Assembly (NCBI RefSeq): GCF_900540665.1
Contig: NZ_UQGV01000030.1
Location: 1-22,787, forward strand
Source of the DNA: an uncultured Catenibacterium sp.
GTDB lineage: Bacteria; Bacillota_I; Bacilli_A; Erysipelotrichales; Coprobacillaceae
Direction: 5' to 3'
DNA length: 22,787 nt
Shown: positions 14,947 to 21,784 of the stretch, one piece after another
How positions within the stretch are numbered: the stretch's first letter is position 1
Layout of the letters: each line of letters opens with the position of its first letter
Position numbers and translations under genes: made by a program
Notes under the pieces: generated by a model
Database searches by the model: none
The model's input: only the letters and a program-made list of their open reading frames with translations
What the model was told of the DNA's origin: nothing

Positions 14947-14998
14947 ATGCTACCATTGATGTTGACATATGTCAAGACACATATGTTGACATTGTCAA
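14947..14998 (-). promoter_or_regulatory. nadA promoter with overlapping palindromes, probable NiaR operators
   Basis: On the minus strand TTGACA (14970-14975) and TAGCAT (14947-14952) are 17 bp apart. The -35 is embedded in a perfect 14-bp palindrome TTGACATATGTCAA (14962-14975). A second copy, TTGACA-T-TGTCAA (14986-14998), lies 24 bp upstream. Between and overlapping them, CATATGT (14966-14972) and ACATATG (14979-14985) are inverted repeats around CAAGAC, and TGTCAAGACA is itself a 4+4 palindrome. That NiaR binds here is inferred from the regulator gene in the same operon. Confidence 0.72.
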
Positions 14999-15082
14999 AT
15001 AAATAAGTTCAAGGAATATTACAGTATGCTTGAATGTAATAGATTACAGGATTTTTCAGGATGAAAACAAACCCTTTGATGC

Positions 15083-15117
15083 AAAAAAGATTATAACTAA
15101 TCAGTTACAATCTTTTT
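15083..15117 (-). terminator. Terminator after the ADP-ribosylglycohydrolase gene
   Basis: On the minus strand AAAAAGATTGTAACT pairs with AGTTATAATCTTTTT (one G-U pair) around GATT, ending in a T run. It starts 8 bases past the stop codon. The remaining gap to nadA (14999-15082) shows nothing I can identify. Confidence 0.85.
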
Positions 15118-15124
15118 GAATTTT

Positions 15125-16393
15125 CTATTCATGTTCTTCATATATGCCAATCAACAGAAGTATCATAGCCTTACTTAGTTGCATATGTTTTCCAAATGGA
15201 TTGATGACAATTCCATTAATCTCTTCTAAGTCAAGTGCTAGTCTCAGAATTGATAGGATGGATTGATTCATCTGGACATTACCATGTGACCCCTTGTGCA
15301 TTTCTTCTGTTGAAGTAAATACACCTAACCACTCTTTACCCTTAGTATCTTTGACTGTTTCTATTTTTAGTTTCACAGCCTGATCGAGTGTCAATGTATC
15401 ACCTACATTTAAATTACTAAGTTCTTTTGGTAAAAATGAATTCTTAGTGATATAAGGAACTACTAATTCTCCTCCCTGTTTCATTGCATTCAGCATCGTA
15501 TCCATAAATAGTATCATGCCTTCTTTATCATTTTGGACATAATATTGATTAATAGCTTTCTCAATCATCTGATTTGTATTTTGTGAACCATAATGATGTT
15601 TTACATGATTATAAAATGCATCAACAACATCTCTCATATCTTCATTGATACGATTTCTACATTCAGATATTAATGTTTCAGGTATTCCATAATAAGCTTC
15701 TGCAATACTTCCAGTAATCGCTCCAAGGGTATCTGTATCCCCACCTAGAGATACCGCATTTCTTATAGCATCTTCAAAGTCCTTGGCTTCAAGAAATGCA
15801 ATGATTGCTTCTGGGACAGTTTTTTGACAAGTTTCATCCATATGATAGCTAGGACGGATTTCATCAAGTGTTCTATCTAAATCATAATGAAATTCATTCT
15901 CAATATACTTTTTTATTTCTTCTTTTGATGAACCGTTTCTTGCCATAAATATCGCACTCGCAGTCGCCTCTGCACCCTTAATACCTTCTGGATGATTATG
16001 AGTTACATTTGCAGTTGCCTTTGCGACAGTTCTTGTTTTTTCAAGAGAATCATAAAGCCACCCTACAGCAGATACTCTCATGGCAGAACCATTTCCAAAG
16101 CTATTATAAGGCTCGGGATGACAGGCTCTTAGCCAGCGTCTAAAATAACCTCCGTATCCTGCATGAGGATATCTTCTACCCCATGACTGCATACTTGATA
16201 TAACTGCGTCTTCGATTTCTTTGACTGCTGCATCCTGCCCTACTTTAAGTAATGCCTCACATACAGCAAGAGTCATGACTGAATCATCTGTAAAATGAGA
16301 TCTTCTACTAAATAATTTAAAATCCTTTGTTTTATCTCCTCTATCAAATTCAAATGGACTACCAATAATATCTCCTAAAATTGCACCATACAT
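15125..16393 (-). CDS. ADP-ribosylglycohydrolase (DraG type) fused to an SseB domain
   Basis: Residues 1-260 form an ADP-ribosylglycohydrolase: GAILGDIIGSPFEF at the N-terminus, TDDSVMTLAVCEALL with metal-binding T-D-D, GNGSAMRV, THNHPEGIKGA and SLGGDTDTLGAITGSIAEA with the second metal motif. Such enzymes remove ADP-ribose from proteins or nucleic acids, or cleave related compounds. Residues about 285-422 resemble the SseB N-terminal domain: a helical start, then VVPYI, LGVFTSTEEM and INGIVINPFG. SseB domains are poorly understood. The longer frame starts at TTG five codons upstream, but those bases are the GGAGGAA ribosome binding site of the ATG at 16391-16393, so I use that ATG. It is transcribed alone between two terminators. 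Substrate unknown. Confidence 0.88.
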   Translation of the reverse strand: MYGAILGDIIGSPFEFDRGDKTKDFKLFSRRSHFTDDSVMTLAVCEALLKVGQDAAVKEIEDAVISSMQSWGRRYPHAGYGGYFRRWLRACHPEPYNSFGNGSAMRVSAVGWLYDSLEKTRTVAKATANVTHNHPEGIKGAEATASAIFMARNGSSKEEIKKYIENEFHYDLDRTLDEIRPSYHMDETCQKTVPEAIIAFLEAKDFEDAIRNAVSLGGDTDTLGAITGSIAEAYYGIPETLISECRNRINEDMRDVVDAFYNHVKHHYGSQNTNQMIEKAINQYYVQNDKEGMILFMDTMLNAMKQGGELVVPYITKNSFLPKELSNLNVGDTLTLDQAVKLKIETVKDTKGKEWLGVFTSTEEMHKGSHGNVQMNQSILSILRLALDLEEINGIVINPFGKHMQLSKAMILLLIGIYEEHE

Positions 16394-16457
16394 AATATAT
16401 TCCTCCAATCTCTTTTCTTATTACACTATCAGTATAAGTGAAAGAGAGAAACTAATG

Positions 16458-16474
16458 GTCGCTTTGAAAGCGAC
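16458..16474. repeat. Inverted repeat upstream of the ADP-ribosylglycohydrolase gene
   Basis: GTCGCTTT and AAAGCGAC are perfect 8-bp arms around one central base. It sits between the macrodomain gene terminator and a TATACT -10-like element (about 16432-16437) that lacks a good -35. With a single-base loop it is a poor hairpin, so an operator for an unknown regulator is more likely than a terminator. Confidence 0.5.
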
Positions 16475-16477
16475 ATT

Positions 16478-16508
16478 TAAAAAACGTCGATACATGAAGT
16501 ACCGACGT
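16478..16508 (-). terminator. Terminator of the transglutaminase-macrodomain pair
   Basis: ACGTCG (16484-16489) and CGACGT (16503-16508) pair, extended inward by GTAC/GTA-type pairs, and the minus strand continues with TTTTTTAAAT. It begins 3 bases after the macrodomain stop codon. Confidence 0.83.
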
Positions 16509-16511
16509 CAT

Positions 16512-17516
16512 TTATGCTCCAAGAGTTTCATTAGTATATTTGAACAATGTGATGTTGAGCTCCATAATATCATAGTGTTTGTCTATGATTGCTTTTTGTA
16601 CAATTAAATCTACTTTACTACTTGGACTAAATGCCCAATCCGCTCTTGCAAGAAGATCTTTTGATTCTTCTAGATTAAGCTGTAAGGCGATACATAATGC
16701 AAATACTGTCTTCTTTTTAGGATGATAATTCTTATTGCATTGAATTTTAGAAAAAAGTTTTCTATCTAGATTGGCTCGTTTCCATACATCTTTATTATCC
16801 AAATGCGCTTTGTCTATTAATTTAAATAATTTATCATGAAATGAAAGACCAATATTTGCGAGCTGATCTTCTAAAGAAGTATCCGATAAATCTAGAGATG
16901 GTTCTTCATAAAACGTAGAGTTAAATAAAGAACGAAGACGAGCACTTCGTCTGTAGCTTAAAGGATACTCATTGATATGACTTTCTTTGACATAGTTTGC
17001 ATCAATATAAGAATCAATCTCTCCGACAATTTGGCTGGATAATTGAAAAGAGGTTTTATCAAATACAACTAAAATGATTTCTATTTCATGTTCAGTTAAA
17101 AATTGACTGAATACAGATACTGCAATGTGCAAAGCCTTATCTTTTGGAAATTCATATACACCTGTTGAAATAAGAGGAAATGCGATACTTTGACATCCTA
17201 GTTCTATTGCTTTTTGTAGAGGTAGACGATAACATCTTTCTAGTATTTCAAGTTCATGATGATTTCCATCAATCCATACAGGTCCTACTGTATGAATAAT
17301 ATATTTCGCATTGAGGTTATAAGCACCAGTCACTGCAATATCTCCTCTTTCAATAGGACCAATAATCTTTCTTTCTGCAAGAAGTGCCTCTTTTCCTGCT
17401 GCTTCATATATCGCAAGATCTGTGCCACTGACACATTTTGGTTTTGGATTTGCTGTATTAACTATGATATCAGCTTCTACTTTTGTGATATCATTTCTTA
17501 CTATCTTAAATGCCAT
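16512..17516 (-). CDS. Macrodomain protein with a C-terminal HTH-like extension
   Basis: Residues 1-170 are a macrodomain, the fold that binds or hydrolyses ADP-ribose derivatives: FKIVRNDITKVEADIIVNTANPKP, SGTDLAIYEAAG, GDIAVTGAYNL, IIHTVGPVW and FPLISTGVYEFP. The usual GGGGVD loop is replaced by CVSGTD. After a linker, residues about 225-334 form a helical extension (HDKLFKLIDKAHL, WKRANLDRKLFSKIQ, KKKTVFALCIALQLNLEE, LLARADWAFSPSSK) resembling an XRE-like HTH; I have seen similar tails on other Bacillota macrodomain proteins but recall no function. The start has AAGGAGA and overlaps the transglutaminase end by 11 bases, so the two genes are coupled. It could remove ADP-ribose, sense it, or act as a regulator. 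Confidence 0.85.
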   Translation of the reverse strand: MAFKIVRNDITKVEADIIVNTANPKPKCVSGTDLAIYEAAGKEALLAERKIIGPIERGDIAVTGAYNLNAKYIIHTVGPVWIDGNHHELEILERCYRLPLQKAIELGCQSIAFPLISTGVYEFPKDKALHIAVSVFSQFLTEHEIEIILVVFDKTSFQLSSQIVGEIDSYIDANYVKESHINEYPLSYRRSARLRSLFNSTFYEEPSLDLSDTSLEDQLANIGLSFHDKLFKLIDKAHLDNKDVWKRANLDRKLFSKIQCNKNYHPKKKTVFALCIALQLNLEESKDLLARADWAFSPSSKVDLIVQKAIIDKHYDIMELNITLFKYTNETLGA

Positions 17517-18216
17517 AAAAGTGTCTCCTTCTTTTCTTTACATTATAATTCATAAGATGTCTACCAATATACTTATAAGCGAATGTTTTAATGGTTGACA
17601 TCTCTTGATGATATTCTTTTAGTAACGTATCTGGACAATCATAGATACCAAAGTCTTGAGTAATTCCTTCACTTTGAATATAGGTATTATTTCTATTGAA
17701 GTCAATTATAGGGTGTTTGAAATTTTTCACTGCAATACCATAACCACAAAATGGACCAGTACATTTAGTAAATCTATTCTGAAGTTGTTTAAGATATGCT
17801 TTATCTAAAATAAATCCTTCTAGTTCATACCATCGATTTTCAAGGTAAACTTCCACCCAGCTATGTAATATATTCTTAGGTGCACTATGATATACAATAC
17901 CTGTCATAGCTCCTCTTTGTAGTTTCTTATCAATAGTAAAGCCATGTATTCTGCATGGAATATCACAGGCACGTAGTAATGCCATAAATAAAGTTCCTTT
18001 AGTATTACATTGGCCATAGCCATCGGATAGTACTTTTGAAGCAGGTATATAATCATCACTATTATAGCCAAATAAGATCTCATCTCTTACATAATTATAG
18101 ATTGATTGTATTCTGTTAAATTCGTTCATTTCTTTCCATTGTTTATCTTGAATAAGTTTTTGAATGGTAGGATGAGAATAATCTAGCATGTGTGTTTCTT
18201 TGAGATATTCCATCAT
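17506..18216 (-). CDS. Transglutaminase-like (cysteine protease fold) protein
   Basis: A 236-residue cytoplasmic protein with the transglutaminase-like core. The Cys is in DGYGQCNTKGTLFMALLRA (C70), the His in LHSWVEVYL (H118), and the acidic position follows in WYELEGFILDKAY (E131/E133 or D138). No signal peptide or membrane segment is visible. Bacterial members are mostly proteases or amidases rather than crosslinking enzymes, and the target is unknown. The start is ATGATG after GGAGG; a promoter candidate lies at 18241-18268. It overlaps the macrodomain gene by 11 bases, so the two products probably act together or in the same condition, which is inference. Confidence 0.85.
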   Translation of the reverse strand: MMEYLKETHMLDYSHPTIQKLIQDKQWKEMNEFNRIQSIYNYVRDEILFGYNSDDYIPASKVLSDGYGQCNTKGTLFMALLRACDIPCRIHGFTIDKKLQRGAMTGIVYHSAPKNILHSWVEVYLENRWYELEGFILDKAYLKQLQNRFTKCTGPFCGYGIAVKNFKHPIIDFNRNNTYIQSEGITQDFGIYDCPDTLLKEYHQEMSTIKTFAYKYIGRHLMNYNVKKRRRHFYGI

Positions 18217-18240
18217 TATAAAGAACCTCCATTATTATAG

Positions 18241-18268
18241 ATTATATCATTGTATTATGAGATTTAAA
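18241..18268 (-). promoter_or_regulatory. Candidate promoter of the transglutaminase-macrodomain pair
   Basis: TTTAAA (18263-18268) and a perfect TATAAT (18241-18246) are 16 bp apart on the minus strand. The -35 overlaps the T run of the preceding terminator. Confidence 0.5.
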
Positions 18269-18298
18269 AAAGATTGTAACCTAGGAGTCACAATCTTT
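18262..18298 (-). terminator. Terminator of the primase-helicase gene
   Basis: On the minus strand AAAGATTGT pairs with ACAATCTTT, with partial inner pairing around CTCCTAGG, followed by TTTTAAATC. It overlaps the stop codon region of the gene. Its sequence is closely similar to the terminator at 15083-15117. Confidence 0.82.
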
Positions 18299-21184
18299 AG
18301 TTTCTGTAGGACTAAATATAAGTTCTTCCGCAATCGTAGTTGATTTCACTCTCATTAAGCTATCATAGATATTTGATTTACCAAGCAAGTTTATTCCACC
18401 GTGCCATACGATTTCTTGGTCAATTACTGCAAAATAAGAATCTAAATCAGGATATATTTCTACAAATACACCATTACCATATAATAAGTCTATGAGACTA
18501 GTTGTGTAAGGGTCATCTGTTTGTTTTGTGAATACAATGATTGAAACACCCTTTTCCTGTCTATCCTTAATTAATTCAATAAAAGATAATACTTTCTTTT
18601 CATTTAATTGGGGACTAGAGATAATGATGCTTTTATTTGATTCATGGATATCTTGTCTAAATACTTCTAAATAATCACTATAATTGTAAATGTGATTCAC
18701 GTTTTGTTTATTGTCTACAATATCAGTAATCACATCAAAACCAATCTTTCTATAGGCCGATAGACGTTTTTTATACATATTATTAAAATAATGAATATGA
18801 GAATCTACATAATCATAGACAATCGCACTCTCTTTATACTTGTAGTCTCTGTTGATTCTACCTAAGAACTGATCAACTAGAGGTTCACCAGAAACAGGAG
18901 AAGTTAAGAATAGCGTATCGAGTCTAGGAACATTGAATCCTTCACCCACTGATTGAGATGTGGCGATAAGAATAAATGGTTCATCATGAGGAAATGACAG
19001 TATTGTTTTTCTTATTTCTTCATTTTCCTTTAAACTATGATCACCATAGATAAGATATGTATGATCTAAGACATCATTTTTTAGTGTTTCATATAATAAT
19101 TTTGCATGTTCTTTGTAACGTGTTAATACAATTGGTGTTCTTTTTTCTTCTATGCATTTCTTAATATCAGAAATAATCATATTATTTCTATTTTCATTTT
19201 TAGAGATGAATGCATAAGCACTATTAAGATCATTTTTACTATCGCCTAATGCCATTACTTTTGTGAATCGTGGGTAGACATAATGATCAATAGTTTGTTT
19301 TTCTATTCTTTCTTTGCTTGTATATTGATGTCTAATTGGACCTAACTGCATATAGACTTTCTTTTCGAGTCTGTCTATTCTCTTTTCATTTGCGGAAACA
19401 CCATAGACATATTTAGAATTAATTTGACGTAATACATTTTCAAATATATGGGAAGCTCCATGATGACATTCATCTACTATAACCATGCCGTATTCATGAT
19501 TTAAACGACAGTTGCCTTCATTGTCATAAATAGAGTTGACTGATACAACATCTATGATACCAGTTAAAGTATTTTTACTTCCATGTAATACACCTATGAG
19601 ATCTTTTCTTTGTTTCTCTTTACCTGTTTTTGTTTTATACATAGGTAGATCTTCGTTTATTTCTAAAAAATGATGTAATTCATCCACCCATTGATTAATA
19701 AGTGAAACACTTTGCATAACAATGAGTGTATTGACTTTCCTTTGAGAAATTAAATAACTAGATACAACTGTCTTACCAAATGCAGTGGCTGCATTAAGAA
19801 CACCATTATCATAGCTTAATAAATCAGATGCAGCAGAAGGCTGTTCATCTCTTAATTTTCCAGTAAATGATACATTAATAGGTTTTCCTTTTTCTCTCTT
19901 ATCACTGATCTCATACGCAATATTTGATGAATCACACTTATTAAGTAGCGTTTCTAATAATCCTCTTGGGATTTTTATATAGTCGTTTATGTCTTCCCCT
20001 AAATAGATAACTCTTGGCTGATTCCAATTGGAATAGCCTAAATTATGATTCTTGTAAAAAACAGGGTTATCAAAAGCTGCTAAACGTCTAATCTGGTTCT
20101 GAATGCGAGGCTTAAGATTAAGTGTATCTACATATATGCCATCTGCAAGGACAATAGAAAGTTTCTCTATGACATCTTCGCTGTGAAAGTTTTCATCCTT
20201 TTTCCAGGGTTTCACTCTTTTACCTTGATCTGCAATTATAAGAAGACCTTGAGGTATTAGAAGTTCTTCTTTCCACTTATAAATATATTCTTCTATTTCG
20301 CTTTTAGTTAATTGATGAACCTTACTTAGTAATTTCCATTGATCATAATAAGCATTCCAGTTTTCATCCACAAAAGCACTATTGCCTTGTCTTAATGCCT
20401 GTCCTTGAAGTGGTAATGCGACTAAATTACCTAAGCCATCGCTATGGTCCTGAGTTGGAAACATACGATCATAATACCTAAATGATTTCAGATTAATAGA
20501 TTGTGCACCCTTCTCAATGAGTAGTAATCCAAATTCTCTTGCAAGAGAGGCAGGTACAAATTCCTTAAAGAGAATCCATGCATGTGCCCCATTTCCTGAA
20601 CGTGAGCGTTCTATTAATACATCAATACCATTTTCATGACATATTTTTCTAATTGCATCAATTTCATCTTTCCAATCATTATTTTCACTATTCTCTTCAT
20701 CATGATTATCAAAATCAAACACAAGTAGCTTACATGTATCATCTTCTAGTAGAGGATATAGCCCAATGACATCTGTACAATTGTCTTTGTATCCTAATAA
20801 ATGTCTTTTTCCTACTTCTCTATCTAATTTTTTCCACTCTCTATAGGGGCATTCCTGGCAGGACATCTTCTTTTTATTTTGTTTTGGGCAATGATCCTTC
20901 CATCTATTAAAACATTGTGGAAAGTATCCTCCCTTAGCACCTCTTAGTGCATATACATCCCTTCTACCTTGAAATAAAGTAAGAAAGTAAGCGGCAAGTT
21001 TATCACTAATATAAACATCCTTGATATATGCATCCTCATCTATAGATTCAGTTGTCATTTCTTCTTTTGAATCATTAAAGCTGATATGAGATTTTTTTAG
21101 GAGTTCTTTTAATTCTTTATTTTCTTCTTGGAGATGCCTAATCATCCTTCTTAAAGATTCTAAGTTTTGTCCCTCTAAATTCAT
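18281..21184 (-). CDS. Primase-SF2 helicase-PLD protein of the TOTE conflict type
   Basis: A 967-residue multidomain protein. A short N-terminal coiled coil (about 5-32) leads to a cysteine cluster (CPKQ, CQECPYREW, about 95-112) and an archaeo-eukaryotic primase-like domain with VFDFDNHDE (about 155-163) and SRSGNGAHAWILF (about 193-205), the two catalytic blocks. An SF2 helicase follows: NAATAFGKT (Walker A, about 464-472), VDECHH (about 569-574), ILIATSQSVGEGFNVPRLD, and the motif VI QFLGRINRD (about 772-780). The last 120 residues (IIISSPQLNEKKV, VWHGGINLLGK, MRV) look like a PLD-type domain. Domain databases associate this primase type with TOTE conflict systems, recalled from memory. 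AAGGAG precedes the ATG; it lies 57 bases after the LOG gene. Likely a nucleic-acid-targeting defence or conflict protein. Confidence 0.88.
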   Translation of the reverse strand: MNLEGQNLESLRRMIRHLQEENKELKELLKKSHISFNDSKEEMTTESIDEDAYIKDVYISDKLAAYFLTLFQGRRDVYALRGAKGGYFPQCFNRWKDHCPKQNKKKMSCQECPYREWKKLDREVGKRHLLGYKDNCTDVIGLYPLLEDDTCKLLVFDFDNHDEENSENNDWKDEIDAIRKICHENGIDVLIERSRSGNGAHAWILFKEFVPASLAREFGLLLIEKGAQSINLKSFRYYDRMFPTQDHSDGLGNLVALPLQGQALRQGNSAFVDENWNAYYDQWKLLSKVHQLTKSEIEEYIYKWKEELLIPQGLLIIADQGKRVKPWKKDENFHSEDVIEKLSIVLADGIYVDTLNLKPRIQNQIRRLAAFDNPVFYKNHNLGYSNWNQPRVIYLGEDINDYIKIPRGLLETLLNKCDSSNIAYEISDKREKGKPINVSFTGKLRDEQPSAASDLLSYDNGVLNAATAFGKTVVSSYLISQRKVNTLIVMQSVSLINQWVDELHHFLEINEDLPMYKTKTGKEKQRKDLIGVLHGSKNTLTGIIDVVSVNSIYDNEGNCRLNHEYGMVIVDECHHGASHIFENVLRQINSKYVYGVSANEKRIDRLEKKVYMQLGPIRHQYTSKERIEKQTIDHYVYPRFTKVMALGDSKNDLNSAYAFISKNENRNNMIISDIKKCIEEKRTPIVLTRYKEHAKLLYETLKNDVLDHTYLIYGDHSLKENEEIRKTILSFPHDEPFILIATSQSVGEGFNVPRLDTLFLTSPVSGEPLVDQFLGRINRDYKYKESAIVYDYVDSHIHYFNNMYKKRLSAYRKIGFDVITDIVDNKQNVNHIYNYSDYLEVFRQDIHESNKSIIISSPQLNEKKVLSFIELIKDRQEKGVSIIVFTKQTDDPYTTSLIDLLYGNGVFVEIYPDLDSYFAVIDQEIVWHGGINLLGKSNIYDSLMRVKSTTIAEELIFSPTETKDCDS

Positions 21185-21241
21185 TGTATATCTCCTTAAT
21201 TGTTGTTAATTTTGTTATTAAAGGAATAATGATAAAAATTA

Positions 21242-21778
21242 CTATTCCTTCTCAATAATATTTCTTATATCGTCTAGATGATCCGCAAAATAGATGCCTT
21301 TCTGTTTCTCATGAGTAGATAATCCCATTTCTATCATATGGGACATAAGTTCTTTCATCCCCTTATAATAATCATTCAAATTATAGAATATGCAAGGTGC
21401 ATGAAGTTGTTTCAATGAAATTTTAGACATCACTTCTGATATTTCTTCTAGTGTTCCTGTACCTCCTGGAAAGGCGATAAAGGCATCACCTAATTCTATC
21501 ATTTTTGTCTTTCTTTCTGTCATATCTTTAGTAATGATTAATTCTGTCAAGCCATCATATTGTAGTTCTTCATCAATGAAGAATTGTGGTTCTATTCCAA
21601 TGACATCTCCACCTGCATCTAATACACTTTCCGCGATGTATCCCATTAATCCTGATTTTGATCCACCATAGATGAGTGTATGATTGTTTTCTCCAATCCA
21701 TGTACCAAGTTCTTTAACGGCATCTTTAAGTACTGGATCATTGCCTCTCAAGGCACCTAAATATACTGTAATGTTCAT
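21242..21778 (-). CDS. LOG-family (TIGR00730-like) nucleotide hydrolase
   Basis: A 178-residue Rossmann-type protein with the LOG family signatures GGSKSGLMGYIAESVL (about 38-53), TERKTKMIELGDAFIAFPGGTGTLEEI (about 86-112), that is an RK pair and PGGxGTxxE. Plant and bacterial members release the base from nucleoside 5'-monophosphates. The first motif is GGS rather than GGG, a common variant. It is read toward the primase-helicase gene 57 bases downstream, with only a weak hairpin (AAGGAATA/TATTCCTT) between, so co-transcription is possible. Its start codon lies within about 50 bases of the recombinase element, and the ribosome binding site (TAGG) is unusually weak for this genome; the insertion may have replaced its native leader. 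Confidence 0.88.
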   Translation of the reverse strand: MNITVYLGALRGNDPVLKDAVKELGTWIGENNHTLIYGGSKSGLMGYIAESVLDAGGDVIGIEPQFFIDEELQYDGLTELIITKDMTERKTKMIELGDAFIAFPGGTGTLEEISEVMSKISLKQLHAPCIFYNLNDYYKGMKELMSHMIEMGLSTHEKQKGIYFADHLDDIRNIIEKE

Positions 21779-21784
21779 ATGATT

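Noticed and set aside
14962..14998. Palindromes before nadA as a terminator
   Set aside because: No T run follows on either strand, and the -35 hexamer lies within them; an operator fits better.
17256..17555. 99-codon open frame on plus antisense to the macrodomain gene
   Set aside because: Composition (Cys, Phe, Ile runs) reflects the complement of the real gene and no ribosome binding site is present.
18281..21184. The large helicase gene as a restriction-modification subunit
   Set aside because: No methylase or specificity domain is present nearby, and the N-terminal half is primase-like rather than a type I/III restriction nuclease.
21213..21249. Hairpin AAGGAATA/TATTCCTT after the LOG gene as a strong terminator
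   Set aside because: The 16-base loop and a tail of TAATAACAAAATT without a T run make it weak; co-transcription with the helicase gene remains possible.
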